From Sipunculus nudus (Eukaryota; Annelida; Sipuncula; Golfingiida; Sipunculidae), in assembly GCA_026874595.1 (NCBI GenBank), contig CM049321.1:13535479-13599478 (forward strand): a DNA stretch of 64,000 nt, written 5' to 3'. Numbering within the stretch: the stretch's first letter is position 1; each line of letters opens with the position of its first letter. The position numbers and the translations under genes are program-made. The notes beneath the pieces are model-generated. The model saw nothing but the letters and a program-made list of their open reading frames with translations. It ran no database searches and was not told where the DNA came from. This document shows positions 11,561 to 24,489 of this stretch, piece after piece.

Positions 11561-12045
11561 TCCTGTTCAGGAGTTGGGGGTCTGCAGAGAGGAAGCCAGG
11601 CCAAGCTGGACTAAGGGGATGCCTAGCTAATTATAGGCTAAACTGCCTGGAGTGTTGATTACAAAACACAAATGAGGGCTCCATCACCCACTACACACCA
11701 CTGTTAAACTGGGCTGGCCAGATGTAAACAAACTTTGAAATGGTGTGATTTGGTGTGTAAAAACTTGAATAAAAGGTACTCTTTTCAATCAATTCCTTTG
11801 AAATTTCATATTTTAAAAGATAAATCCTTATTTATACATGCTGTGAAAATTAAATCAACCATGCATACCTGGAAAAAAATATGCTTTGGCCAACGCTGGA
11901 CAAAAATTAAGGTACTGATTCTTTATTTATGCTTATAACTATACAAAATTGTAAAATTCAGATATAATTTTGGGTATACAATTGAACTTTGATTAAATAA
12001 AGTTATATCCCTGACAAAAAGTCCCTAGCTTCAGCAATTCTCATG
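11560..12045 (-). mobile_element. Fragment of the 2.2-kb element family
   Basis: The stretch 'ctgctgtgaaaattaa', 'ttttgggtatacaattgaac', 'tttgattaaataaagtt' and 'agcttcagcaatt' matches the internal unit of the element at 7215-9387 (around 8080-8270). Both termini are missing, so this is a truncated, older copy. Its first part also shares the 'aagcatgcat..gctggattga' neighbourhood loosely with 7830-7960. Confidence 0.6.
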
Positions 12046-13857
12046 CCACAGACTGAGAACTGACGCAGTCTGGTCAATCATCGGCTGCAATGTGAACAGT
12101 GAGCAGTGCATTTCGGCTGCTGGGTCCCTCATCACTAAGTGCTTAAACCTCAGTTGTTTACTGTTTATAGTTTTCCCTATATTTTACTGAGGGACATGCA
12201 CTGATTATTTTTGAGATGCATATAGTTTCTCTGTGATTTCAGTGAGATACAATGATTTTTTTTACAGATGCTGTGATGATTCTTTAAGGCAGCAGATAAC
12301 GTCAACGTACATGATTTTTTTATTATTATTTATTTTATCAAATGTGTATAAAGGTCAATGTGTATAGCCTGTTTGTTTCTGTTTGACTTTAAGGGAGTGA
12401 GCAGGTATGTTTAAAATGGAGTTTTAAATATATATGTTAGTTATAAACAAAATATTAAAAAGTGATACCTGTGAAAAATTAGTCTTTATAGAAATGACAG
12501 GAACAGAAGAAAAATACTAGCAGCACTGAAAATTTCTTGTGCAATGAAAGTTTCTTAAAAGTAAAATGAAAAGTTAAATATTATGTATTTTTTTTTTACC
12601 GACAGGCATATATGCACTAAGTGATGAGAGGCCAGCGTCTGATAGTGATAGGGTTGACCAGAAAGAGTCAGTACCGGTCTGTGGCTCACTTTAGGCAAGT
12701 TTTGCTGGCGGCCGAAATCGCCTGCCACTGACCGCTGGCATCCCCCCCCCCCCCCCCCCCCCCCCCCGTTGTAGGAAGGACGGCCATATTATTTAATAAG
12801 ATTAGGCCTTGGTTTGCACACCATGGCCAGTGGAGCGTTTTCAGTAGTTGTAGCCCTTTGTTTAAGCCTGCCGCTTTATTACTCATCTCATTGTAGTTTC
12901 TGTCGTTTTCTACAACCTTTCCTGAGTCATGCTGAGTGACGCCTGGAATTTCTGAGTCCCTCAGCTAAATTTCTTGATACCCCTTTTTTTCATTTTTTCT
13001 ATTTTTAAGGTAGACCTACAGTGTGTGCTGAAATGCTCAAGAAAAGCTCAAATTTACCTGATGCGATGTACCTCCGATTAAAAATCTGCATATCTGGTCG
13101 ATAATAGAGCAAAAGGGTGTTAAAATTTGGATAGATTATGTAAGTTCTCGGAATACAGCCTAAAACTCAGAAACACCACAGAAAAACCGGAGATGACAGA
13201 AATCTCCCCAGTACAGTACTTGGGGTGGTGCCAGGTGGGTTTGTTGTAGATGTGATGAAGCAAATTGATGTGTGGTTATTTTTTTCAATTTCAAATTAAA
13301 AAAATGTATTTCTTAAAAAATAATGAAATATAATACTGCAATTTTTATTGAACCAAAATTTAAAATTTCAGTTTTATGGTGGATAGAAAGATGATTGATA
13401 AAAAACTGTCATGTTGTTTGAACCAGTTTTTACAATTTTTAGCGTATAATTGTCATGCAGGCAGTATTCCGTCTTTATCTCCATTTTTTTAATTATTGAT
13501 TGATTTATAAATGTTTTATTTTTAATTAACCAAAGACAGAAGTTGAATATTGAAACACGCGATTTGTAAGTTTTAGCAAAATAAATCTTTGACTAAACTA
13601 GAATCACATCATGCAGCTGAGATTTTTTACAAATCAATTAGGCTGATGCGCGTGGGAGTTATAGAAGAGGGGGTCGCCGGGGAGTGACTGCCCTAAGCCG
13701 AATGGATGAGTAAGTCGCCCTGTTTTCAAGTCAGCAATAAATTCGTTTTGGCACAACATCCTACAATATTAATCTTTAATTGTCAGCCAAATGGTATTCT
13801 CGTCCCCGCTTATACATGCGGGTCTGTGTTGATTCGCACCTTTTTGAGAAATGCATA
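12046..13857. other. Non-coding stretch with a 26-base poly-C tract
   Basis: I see no gene. The only notable object is an uninterrupted run of 26 C at 12742-12767, which makes the glycine-rich open frame on the minus strand there meaningless. Confidence 0.5.
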
Positions 13858-13859
13858 TA

Positions 13860-15211
13860 CCGTCTAACCTCTTTCATTCGCCAACCTTGGGACTGGAGGA
13901 ATTTTCGGCGGTAAGCGAGGGTGGCGGTTGATCGAGGGGTTTAAATGGGATGTACAGGGTGGCTAAAATCGGGCCATGCATTTCTTAGGCTCGTCTTTAA
14001 CTAGTCATATTAAAATAAAAGTCTTCTACATTTATATAACTTAATTCACATAGAAAGAAAAAAATACAAAGAACTATAGATAAATACAGTGTGTACAATT
14101 TCTTAACAAAGATAAACATGTATTTTAATTATATCCGGTCAAAATATAAAATTCTCCTGGTGCCGTTTCACTTCCATCCGAGAGTGGCCCGAAGTATTAT
14201 GTAATGGAGCATTATTTGCCAACATGTGACTGAAGAGCTGTATTCTTTGGTCCATTCTGTAAAATGTTTCAATATCGGACTGTTTGCTGTAGTTTCAGCT
14301 GTCGAAATATCATGTGACGGTCTTCATGGCCTACCGGACTTCGGCGGATGTGTGCGGAAGTGGGTGAACTATTCCTCAGGTCCAGAGGTCGGACGGGCTG
14401 TATCATCGTAGTCTGTCACTACATATTTCCAAGATATCTTGATCGTTCAGAGATTGCGCTGTTCCTTTATTCTGATCGGCATTGACGAATTCCTGATAAA
14501 TATGCGTGCACTGTAGTCGATCCCGAGACAATACGTCACTCCTTGTAGAAGCGGAAGGATTCTGTTTGCTTCTGGACCGCCGTGCCGATCTGTTTCATTT
14601 GGCTTGTCAACACTGGGGATAAATCCTGCGCGTTTCCAACAATTGCCGATAGTGGCGCTGCTGACGGAATCCAAGGCACGCGCTTCGTCGTGCGAACTGC
14701 GTCACTAAGGCCAATTCCCCTTGGTTTGCTGTTGTCTGTACACGATATACGCCGCTTGACCTTGTACCCCTGTTAACTGCTCCTAACTACTAATCTGGTT
14801 TGCCTCATTAAATGACACATATCAAAACAACTCTCGGTGTGAAATTAACACCGGTCACTCAGCTGATGACAGCTGTCAAGAAACAACTTTCAAGGGTGTT
14901 AGGTCTTAATTAATCAATGGCACCGGCTACTTGATCTTTAAGCAGTGAGGCGTGACATGTTGTAAACACAGACGTGGCCAGGTCAGCTGAGACCAAAAGA
15001 AAAGACCCCAGTTTAACGAATTACTTCCGACTTGACATAAGCTGGAATCTGGAAGATGGATCAAGGGAATGTGGCACATTTGGGAAAAAATGCACCTGGC
15101 GGATGGCGGTTGGCGAGGTAAATAAGTAGTAAGGAAATCGGGACTTTGTCATTTGTTGGCGGTAGGCGAGGTTGGCGGATGAACAAGGGGCGAATGAAAG
15201 AGGTTAGACTG
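13860..15211 (-). mobile_element. pogo/Tigger-like DNA transposon, degenerate
   Basis: The element is bounded by TA dinucleotides (13858-13859 and 15212-15213). The left end CCGTCTAACCTCTTTCATTC and the right end, read inverted, CAGTCTAACCTCTTTCATTC are near-identical inverted repeats. The 1352-bp interior encodes a decayed transposase fragment on the minus strand. TA target duplication plus CAGT-type ends is the signature of the pogo/Tigger group within Tc1/mariner. Internal stops and its short length indicate a dead, internally deleted copy. Confidence 0.8.
14447..14710 (-). pseudogene. Tigger/Jerky-type transposase remnant
   Basis: The minus-strand frame reads ARALDSVSSATIGNCWKRAGF, cut here into two overlapping parts: ARALDSVSSATIGN and IGNCWKRAGF. 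This resembles the segment in Tigger/Jerky transposases where the DDE domain is followed by a 'W..V...TI.NC..HAGF' motif. The frame is broken just upstream by a TGA and continues only about 75 residues downstream without a recognisable domain. It lies inside inverted repeats at 13860 and 15211, which supports the assignment. The gene cannot be functional. Confidence 0.6.
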
Positions 15212-15599
15212 TACAGGTATATATATATGTGCCGTGCATGGATATCCAGATCCTGGCTACCACCACAATATTTTTTCTATTGATGTTTAAAGTGGAGAAA
15301 CAATCACAACCGGTAGTTTGTATGGACATTCAATAAACACAGACTGTAATAATATTTGCGGCAAGAGAATAATTGCCAAATTTCAATGGGCACCCTTTTG
15401 TGGAACTTAGGGTCTATAGGGCAAGACCTATTCTTGACACTGATTATTGGATGAGGATGACAGTGACCACTGACCACACAACAAGAACGATATACATGTA
15501 TGTTGGTATCAGCCTTCTTTATTCCAGGTATATGCATGGCTCTATTAATAATTTAGAAGTTATAATCAGTGTTGAGGAAACTCCAGGCATTTTACGAAT

Positions 15600-16074
15600 T
15601 AATTTAATTACCTCCGCCAAGCGGCGGGGTTATGTTTTGGTGGGGTTCGTTTGTCTGTGTGTTTGACTGTCAGCAACAATACTCAAAAAAAGTTATTAAC
15701 GGATTTTAATGACATTTTTAGGATAGCTCGGCAATGATACAAGGAACCAGTGATTAAATTTTGGAGGTGGTTCATGCGTAAATAACCTCGGAATGAGTGC
15801 AGGTTTTATGGGGTGTTACAGCACATTTGTTTACACTAGGGACGTTGCAGGTGACGATATGGCCATCTTTGGAGTGCGAGTCGTGACGTAACAGACGTGA
15901 CGTAACAGAGGACAATGACGTCACTTCACGTGCTGTTTCCCTGAAAGGTGTCGGTAAGTCAACGTACAGCATGGAAGCCAGTTTTAAAAGGAAAAATGAT
16001 ACATTTCTGACAATGCCATATGGGGGTAATGAGCTGCCTTAGCGGAGGTCTGCGCTCTCTGAGCTTATTTCTAG
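15600..16074. mobile_element. Helitron-like non-autonomous element
   Basis: It begins with 'taattacctccgccaagcgg' followed by 'ggttatgttttgg' and ends with a small stem (GCGCTC..GAGC) just before TTTCTAG at 16068-16074, followed by T. A hairpin close to a terminal CTAG with no target duplication is the Helitron 3' pattern. The internal sequence is non-coding. The call rests on the ends only. Confidence 0.45.
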
Positions 16075-16549
16075 TTGATTTATGCTGATAAGAATAAACA
16101 AGTTTGTGGACGTTGTGTTGCCGTCATCAGATCTTCAAATCTACATTGTTCATGTTCCCATACCAAGGTGTGTAAAGTGTCATTTCTGAACGCCCGATGC
16201 AATTATCTAAAGAGATTAGCGAAAATGTATGATTTTTTCCGGAGAATAACGATATGCACATGCATTCTCTGAGAATAAACATTACCCAGAGACTGTGTAT
16301 CATTCATCGTGTAAAAACTACTGAATTATTCTTGATTTATTCTTAATTCATAACTTCAGTCATACGCAAAAAGCCACTGTAATGGCCGTCCACATCCGTA
16401 TTATTGTAATGCAATCGTGTTCACAGCCTGTAATCGTAAAATTTGGATGTACACGAGCGAGAAAATTCGCACACAAAAATAAGCACAATAGCTTTATTTT
16501 GGTCTAATTGTGCACCTAATGTGAGTGAGTGCCATTAATAATGCTGACG

Positions 16550-16891
16550 CTGTAGGGGCGGATCCAGGATTTAGTGAAAGGAGAGGTCCAACCCAAGAGG
16601 ACTAATGATAAAACAAAAAAAGGTACCCGGGGCCGGAAAATGGGGGTCCAGGCCGCAAAAACAAAATTGCCTGGAACCCTTAAAAAAAGGTTGCTGCGGC
16701 TGGAAAAGGGGACAGGAGAGCAGCCATTGATCCCGGCCTGCTGCTGGATGGTCCTACAGTGGAAGCAGCAGCAAATCTGGCCGTTACTATGGTATGAAGC
16801 CAGTCAATGATCGGTAAACATTATTTTACAAGGCAACACCTGTTTTTTTATATATATCTATTGTATAACACGTTTTGTTCCATAGTCGGGA

Positions 16892-16969
<78 letters not shown>

Positions 16970-17150
16970 ATCAACCAACTTCAATATCCGTCTAACATTT
17001 TAAGCTCACAACAAGAGAAAAAGTTTACATTTTAATCATTTTTTAATCATTTAGTGTATGGTAACGTCTCCCTCAATGTTACATGCAAAGAAGGTGTGTG
17101 TGGGGGGGGGGGGCATGCTGTGGCGCCCCAAGGCTACGCCTCTGTTTGAT
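16550..17150. mobile_element. Element with GGCGGATCCAGG terminus containing a long TA tract
   Basis: The left end 'aggggcggatccaggattt' (16554-16572) is a motif also seen, in one orientation or the other, near 1018, 30690 and 35070. The probable right side is around 'cccaaggctacgcctctg' (17127-17144). A (TA)n microsatellite spans 16894-16964. The open frame at 16574-16810 is not convincing as a protein. Confidence 0.4.
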
Positions 17151-17425
17151 GCCATAGGTTAAATGTATGCATGGCAGCAGCCCCTTCAATCAAATTCAAA
17201 AAGTCATTAAAAATTAATATTAGTTGCACAAACTATTTATCATTTGAAACTTTGTGTAGTGTTCTTTCTGGTAGTATTTACATTTATGAAATTAACGTTC
17301 ATTTTCATATGACATTTAAATAATTTTGAAACTTTCAGTTTCATAGAAATTATTATATTTTATTATCAGCAACAACTGAAAAAGAGCTAGGGCATATAGG
17401 AATCAGACAGGTGTGCTTGTATATA

Positions 17426-17428
<3 letters not shown>

Positions 17429-17472
<44 letters not shown>
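17429..17472. repeat. (TA)n microsatellite
   Basis: A nearly pure AT dinucleotide run, interrupted once by 'taat'. It lies about 220 bp upstream of the duplicated block at 17690. Confidence 0.9.
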
Positions 17473-17476
<4 letters not shown>

Positions 17477-17689
17477 TTTATAAAATGAGGAATATTGAGA
17501 AAGCATACTCTCGTTAAACCTTTTACAGGTCTCACTGAATACCCTAACAATCCAAATAGACGCAAAACAGATGGTCACTTAAACGGACCGTAACTAGACC
17601 CAAAGGTGTTTCATGCACAATTGCGGTTTGTTTTTTTTTTACTAAATTGCCAAAAATGAAGTCGTCGAGAGAACAAGTCAAATCTCAAT

Positions 17690-18200
17690 TGGAGTTTGTA
17701 GCTTCTTAAGACTACAATGCTGGGAAAGAATGCTCGTGCATGGTAGAAGAGCTGTCTTTTTATGGGAGTTGCGCCCTAATATTATGACAAGCAACGGCAA
17801 CAAAATCGCTCACAGACCGATTCGAAAAATCGCTGGATAATCGTACCGCATTGTCATTACTTTGCCATTCCCGTGTTAGACTCCAATGATCTTTTTCCAT
17901 TTTCCCGTAGCGCATTCTCTTTGTTATATTGTCGTTGCCGGATAAACGGTACACGTAAAGATATTTGACATTTGTAGATAAATAAACAGCATTGATATTG
18001 TCATCTTGCAAGAACTGCTTCAAATAGTTACGCATAAATGCACATAGACATATTAATATACCCTCTTAACATTAGACTGCGAGTGATGAATTAACACAAA
18101 AGAATACACAAACCAAAGTGGAACTTAATCTCGATGGTATTTTCTGGAAGACGACAGAGTATTGTAAACTAGTGATACGCCGTAGTTGTAGTCACCGGTG
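17690..18200. other. Duplicated block A, upstream of the glycosyltransferase
   Basis: This block is similar along its length to 24490-25130 in the same orientation: shared landmarks are 'aatgctgggaaag', 'gattcgaaaaat', 'tgccggataa', 'caagaactgcttcaaatagt' and 'gatgaattaacacaaaagaa'. On the minus strand it has a 91-residue open frame (17760-18035), and block B keeps a weakly similar but stop-broken translation (SG-DN-T-MR and RLS..FSNR stretches). It could be an exon of an unrecognised gene or an upstream region of the glycosyltransferase that was duplicated. Confidence 0.6.
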
Positions 18201-18424
18201 CATAGGATCCATAATAGAATCTCTTGGCACGTTGTTTTAACAGCTGTCTGAAATCTATAGATAAAAAAATGCAACGATCTGTGTCCATCTGTGTAAATCA
18301 ATAAATCAATGAATCACACGAAAGATATTTTTTCCCATGCAGGAAGTAGCGATCCTTAATATAAGTATGAGTGACTCTCTGTGTGTTTCCATGCACCTCG
18401 CCGAAGTCTCACAACAAGACAGAC

Positions 18425-18982
18425 ATGAATCGGAGAATTTTAACCACGAGATCATTTTTGCTTATTCTGATTGCCTCAGTAGCAAGTCTGTTACTGATAT
18501 CCCGAAAGATGAAACAATATGGTTTAGTGAGTTTATCTAAAAGACCTAGGAGTTTCCAGTTTACCCAATATGGAAAAAAGAAGTTGCACTCATGTAAACC
18601 GGAAATGTCAAAAGAGGCACATGTCGAGCCATGCACCCCTGACAGGATGGTCAGTAAAGAATTTGGAATGGAACTTTGAGACGGCAGCAAAGCAGTTCAT
18701 GATTTTATGAAGCGATGTAGAGCCCCAAAGCTGATCTCATTTCCCCCTGCGGTTAGTGAAAATCTGACAAGGGACCACGAGCAGTTTCCAGTTCCTAATA
18801 TTGTCCATTATGTTTGGTATAATGGCAATGCAAACTTTACATTTCTGAGTTATATGTCTTTTTTAAGTGTCGTCAAATACATGAAAGCTGATTATATTTA
18901 TTTGCATGGAGATACAGACCCCACAGGACATTGGTGGAAACAGACGCTCCAGGATGTGGCCAATATATACTTTGTGTACAGA
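18425..18982 (+). pseudogene. GT32-type glycosyltransferase, first coding exon with in-frame TGA
   Basis: The exon encodes the N-terminal part of a Golgi type II membrane glycosyltransferase of the alpha-1,4-GalT / GT32 group (sugar-binding DXD family). The ATG at 18425 is followed by MNRR..RSFLLILIASVASLLLIS, i.e. a cytoplasmic tail and a single signal-anchor helix (residues about 10-26), then a stem. After the TGA at 18677-18679 the same frame continues into VPNIVHYVWYNG, YLHGDTDPTGHWW and VANIYFVYR, typical of the start of the catalytic domain, and ends at a GTACGT donor (18983). The TGA splits stem from catalytic domain, so this is probably a pseudogene, a polymorphic null or a sequence error. 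Confidence 0.7.
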
Positions 18983-20829
18983 GTACGTACAACTCATATA
19001 TGTTGGAAGAAGATTGAACATGTGTAACACTGCTGAGATATAGCAAGACAAGATATCATCTACGGTAAAAAAAAACAAACTTTTTTATCTTCATAGTTGT
19101 TTCTCCAGCAATACTAATGACTACAGTTTGAGAGTTAGAAGAAAAATGTTTTGAATATCCAAACTAAAACTAGATGCAATATCTCACCCTGTGCTTAAGA
19201 GAGCTATGTTTATAAATTCTTATCATTAGCCAATACATTGCCGTGTCATATGGCTGGTCGGTAGGAGCTACCTCCATTATGCTTAAACCGAGGACGACAA
19301 TTTCTAAGGTTTGCTGACTCATACCCTTATCATCCTACATAGAGATTTCAGATGTGTTAATTAGTTCTTAATATTGTTGTCATGAATTATAACTGTATAT
19401 GAAAAGTAATTGTGTCTTATAGGCTGACGATTGTTTACAAGGACAAATCAGCATTTAGCAACACCTCTTATATTAGACTTAAATTGGTTTCAATCATATA
19501 ATATTGTAACCCCGCGTCTGACGAGAACAGATACGAAATTTGTGGAACGTGGAATTATATCACGTTAAGCACATTAAATGCTACAAGATACAATAAACAC
19601 GCTCTAGCTTCGAAAGTGAAAAAAAAGTTATAAACATATATCCGAATTTCATGAATTTTCCAAAGAAATACCTCATAATGGTAACCGCTAAATGATGCCA
19701 TAATACGTAAGGTAAAAGTTGATAAAATGACTAATGAAATTACAAAGGTTAATTTGGGTACGATTATGTTTCACATGCCTATAAGGAAAACTCCGTTTTC
19801 AGGTTTTTTGCTGACCGTGATATCGTCCTTAGACCGATTGTGATCAAACCCATCAGAATCCGAGGATTATTAGATATACACTAATCTAATAATTTTCAAA
19901 TTGATTAGTGTAAAATGAGACCTGTGTATGTAACAAAGATACGGCACTAAACGACATGCCTGATTTTTAATGATTAACTATAGAAATGAAGCTACTCTTA
20001 TATGAGTAACTCCCTTACTTTCATTGTCCAAGTATATAACGTTTATGCATTACTCAGTCGTTTAACTGGCAAGTAAGAGGTTCTGGTGTCTATAACCAAG
20101 ACCGGACAGAGGACACAGGGAACGAGATCCGAAATACCTTGGCCCAGGTGAACAAAAAGGTATGCCAGCAGAGTTTATACATACCTATATATCGCCTTCA
20201 GAAATATGGGAATAAACGAAAAGCAAATTAATTTCGCTATTAAGCCTGATTTTGTCACTTTTTATAATTTTCATTATCATCCACCCTTGATACCCGCCAA
20301 TTCTGAAAAATATCGCTTTTACATACCTGAGTATCTCCTTGAAACACTAATTACCCTTATCTGATAATTTGCTGAATCTATAATTGTCCCAAAAGCTTTG
20401 GCCAGTGCATATCACTCTCTTCAAAATGGTCCTCATGGTTGCGTGCCCATGCTGCGCTCGCCTACTTGTCAGTATGAAATGTGAAGTTTATCTGTTCATG
20501 CTGTGAATGAGTGCCCCTGACAGGAAGTGATGAATATTTTGATTTTCGACAATTCTGAGGGTGCGCACATTATAGAGGTTTCACGTTATATTCGTATGGG
20601 TCAGGAAATCTCGTGTTTTTTTAAATAAAGGAGTTTTTCCGGTCAAAGTAATAACTAAAAAACGTTCTGGTTATTTCATTTCTTGTTGTGTGAGACAGAG
20701 AAATAAGAAATACAAGGTCAAATGAAAAATTATATTAAACTATAGGTTAATGGCTAATAGTTGCTGCAGAATTCATAAGGGCATACAGGACGGGTCCATA
20801 CATCCATAAAATAAATGTGTTTATTTCAG
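18983..20829 (+). other. Intron of the glycosyltransferase; expected middle exon not found
   Basis: The first exon ends in phase 0 and the last exon begins after the first base of a codon, so an exon of length 3n+1 should lie between them. In the family it would encode the stretch with the conserved H..SDV.RL motif before the YGG..LD.D segment. I read through this interval and found no splice-flanked frame with that motif. A weak resemblance at about 20010-20070 lacks the key residues. Apart from that the stretch is AT-rich and non-coding. Confidence 0.5.
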
Positions 20830-21287
20830 AGTACGGCGGTGTCTACCTCGACATGGATCTATTTGTGGTGAAACCGTTTAGGCCACTGTTCAAATATGAC
20901 GTCACAATAGGACGGGAGAGCCCCACTGGTTTATGTCCCGCCATCATAGTTGGACGCCAAAGAGCTCCGTTTATTCGCTTATGGCGGGAAACATATCGAA
21001 CGTACGACCCAAGTGAATGGGGATATCATGCAGTTCTGATGCCATCGTCTCTCCAGAAGATTTATCCGACGCTGATTCACGTGGATGTAGGTCATCTCAT
21101 CAGCCCTGATAATGATCACCGTGACCAGATCTATCAGAAAGGCTATGATTGGTCGAAGAACTACGCCGTATATATTTTTAAGAGGAACCGAAAATTGCCG
21201 ACAAATCCAGAAGGAATGAAAAAGCTAGACAGCCTTCTTGGGGAACTGATGAGATACATTTATTATGGGTCAAAAGAATTGCTTTAA
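20830..21287 (+). pseudogene. GT32-type glycosyltransferase, last coding exon with DXD motif
   Basis: After a good acceptor (tttatttcag at 20820-20829) the frame opens with EYGGVYLDMDLFVVKPF, where LDMD is the nucleotide-sugar/metal binding DXD motif. It continues with LCPAIIVGR, FIRLWRETYRTYD, WGYHAVLMP, YPTLIHVD and YDWSKNYAVYIF, the usual order of C-terminal blocks in this family, and stops at TAA 21285-21287. The exon itself is intact. Because the upstream exon has a stop and the linking exon is missing, the gene as a whole appears broken in this copy. The donor specificity cannot be read from the sequence. Confidence 0.75.
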
Positions 21288-22421
21288 ATATATCTTCCCC
21301 AGGAGGTGTAATGTTTTTATCCTAGCTGGAGGGCTAGAGTTAAAATTTAAAAGGTAATCTAAATCACCATAATCTGCATTTTGATATACCTTTCCGTTTC
21401 ACTAGCGACACCTGTCGGAGATATCTAACATGTATGATTCGGGATTAGCAGTATACACGTCCACGACAGTACATGACAAAAGCGGTTGTGTTTTGGGCCC
21501 TGGTGCAGTGAAATAACTTGTAGCGACTTGACAACCGTGAGTTCCTATATACAAAACAGGGTTCATCTTGAAGCTCTATATGTGTGGAACGTATATATAT
21601 CAGACAATCCATGCTACATACGTTAACAAAATAATGAATTTAATTCCTTTTATTTCTGGTCATATTACAAAGATATGTAGTATACTAGCTACAGTATAAC
21701 TGCATCCTACCTCCTCTTTATTAATATTATGCACCTGAATACTTAATATTTTCGCCTCGTCTGTCTGTTTGCATGCGGAAGTCAGATGACCCGAACCCTG
21801 CAGGCCCAGACCCTGCTCAAACACGCGCAGTGCGCATGGTCGTTGAAAGGGTCTATTTAAAGGATTCCTTTCTTTGAGCCATTTAGTGGCATTAGGGGTC
21901 GACTTTGTTACACAGAGTTGAGCTTAATCGTGATCGAAACATGGAATTGGTGAATACAGACACATTCCTGTATAGAATACATGATTAATTTTTGATCAAA
22001 AGAAAAAAGCATGAAAAAGCTTTCTTTATTAACATATGACAAGAAATTGAATATAAATAAAACAAGTAATAATGTTAAACGAGTTATTCATAATAAACTG
22101 AGTTCTTGGACGTCTGTCATAAATATTATTCTAGAAAATAGATTTGTTTTTTTTTTTTTTTGGGGGGGGGGGGGGGAGGGGCAAATCATATGTTACCCCC
22201 GCCCCCAACTTTTCCATGTAAACAAACTTAACAAAACTGGACTTAATCAGACTGGTGTAAACAGTTTTCTTTGAATCAGCTCTTTAAACCAGTAAAAAAA
22301 TCACTGGAGTCCCCTTAGAACTACAGGTGGCATTATATGATAAAACTGCACTGATGTCAATGCTTTATAAATTATATTGGTCTACTATTGGGCCCCCTTA
22401 TATATGGTTTCGCCGCCTATG

Positions 22422-22487
<66 letters not shown>

Positions 22488-24489
22488 TGGCCCAAGGGAC
22501 GAGGTCAATGTAACCTTTCTTTGAGAAACTATGTAATTCCATCAGTTTGCATGAAAATCCATTGAATTTCTTCTCAATCTACATGCCTCAAATGAAAACA
22601 ACTGGGACTTCATTTCTTAATTGAGTGTGGTTAGTAATATATAGGTCAGTATTGTGTAATTTTGATAGGTAAGTAAATTGAATGTAATGCAATTAATTTT
22701 AAGTGAGAATGGTTGGAAATATACTTGTGTGCTTAACATTTAATCTGATAACCTTAAAGATTTGGAATACAACATTTTTTTGCTGAGAGTGTCAGTTTTC
22801 GGTAAATTAATTGTTTATGACAATGTTAATTTGATAATTAAAATTTAAACTTCATGTACGTCTAAAAATGTAATATCCATTGCCTCTCAGGGTGGCCTAT
22901 ATATATTTGTTTCGTGCTTCATAGATAACCATGCACGCCTATGCATGGTTTTGAGTAAAATTAAAACCATTAACGGATCTGCTGTTTTATAAGGGTTTTA
23001 AGAAGAATATGTCATGGTATGAATATTATATATTTGGCACATTATTCTGTAAATATTTAATATTTGGTAATTTTTTTGTGTAGTGCAGCATGTGATTAAA
23101 AGTAGGAAACTGGTAAAAAACTGCACTAAAAATGCATATTTTGTATTTTATTTTTTCATAATTTTCCACCCCCTTTCAGGCGCTAGCACGCCCTCAAACT
23201 CACCACACTTCCAGAATGCTTCCCCCTTTAAAAAAACTCAAAATTACACACACACACACACACACACATATACTGTACCACCATCATCTTTTAAATTTCT
23301 AAATATGTATTTGCCCCCCCCCCCAACTTTGATCTGTTTCCCACGCCTCTCGTTTTGGTCAATATATAGTCAGGTCCGTTAAGGCTTTTTGGTCCCCTAG
23401 GGTCCTTTTTATTCCCTCAGTAGTGTCGGTATCTTGTAAATTATAAACATTGGGCTGATGCGGTCGTGACAGTGGAGTGTGAACATTTTCGACTATGAAG
23501 CTAGGGTCCTATAAGCATTTTAACAAGTTTGTAACAACATTTTCAGACACGTCATGTCATATGCACAACAAAAATGACAAAGAATACTACCAACACTTAA
23601 GAAATACTATATAAGTGTCAACAAACGATCCGGCTCATCAGGTGTTTAATTGGCGTAGCTATATTGCTTGGTGATCTTTGTCAACGGAAATTTGATTGGC
23701 TGCCAGTCATTATGTATTTCACCGGATGCCGACCCGCCACCTGAGGTCTAAATCCATCAAAAGCCGTCGCTTTAGGGGGCGGTTTAATCGGAGCTACTAT
23801 AGAAGTGTTGGAGTTCCATTGCGTAGGAGCATAGGTGTTAGATAATTACAATATACAAGTAGCAATGCTACATCGTATAATCTGCTCCTAGCATGACTTT
23901 GGCAGGGCTGCCAGGGACCTCAGTCAACTCTACGTCAAGCATGATTGACAGAATGACGAAAAAATGTAACCAAGTAAACACTCAACTGTTATTTCTGAAA
24001 TTTTAAAGTACAAAATGAACGTGTCTTTAATGGTCAGCTAAAAATGACCAAGTAGATATATTTTTCAACACGTATATGACATTCGTTAGCTTATTGGCTT
24101 ATTTGAGTCAAAATTGAATTATATTTTCTTTCACTTTACCCATCAAAATAAAAGCCGTAGATATACAATGTATAATGCTTCAAAATATTTAAATCTTAAG
24201 GAATTGCTTGCTGTTCATGGAACCTCTGAAATGTCAAGAAAAGGACTTTAAACACAATTCAGGTGGATAAATTTACCAATATGCTGAGTTATATACACAT
24301 CCAAACGTTTATCCGGCAATGGCATCGACAACGACAACGTCAATGAGTTTTGAGTGTACACATTGTTAACCCCGTAAAATTTGTAATCGGAGGCCAAATC
24401 GCACGAGTTTTATTCGAGACAACAGTTCTCTACATAACCATTTTGTTTTATAATTTTAGCCGATATTGTGAAATTTCGGGACACCTCAG
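21288..24489. other. Non-coding stretch with homopolymers and microsatellites
   Basis: No gene is supported. It contains a T-run followed by a G-run (22147-22176), a (TA)n tract at 22423-22479, a (CA)n tract at 23246-23270 and a C-run near 23315. Tyr-Ile repeats in the open frames near 22400 are translations of the TA tract. Confidence 0.55.

Noticed and set aside
16574-16810. Basic 78-codon open frame
   Set aside because: Lies inside a repeat with GGCGGATCC end, lacks any recognisable domain and has no conserved copy to compare.
18677-18679. Reading the TGA in the glycosyltransferase as selenocysteine
   Set aside because: This family is not known to use selenocysteine, the position is in the non-conserved stem, and no suitable downstream stem-loop was evident.
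20001-20075. Possible remnant of the missing glycosyltransferase middle exon ('gcattactcagtcgttt')
   Set aside because: Resembles the H-YSDVVRL region only if bases are added; no proper frame and no convincing splice sites.
22327-22565. Open frames rich in Tyr-Ile over the TA tract
   Set aside because: They are translations of a microsatellite; the same applies near 17353-17565 and 34385-34648.
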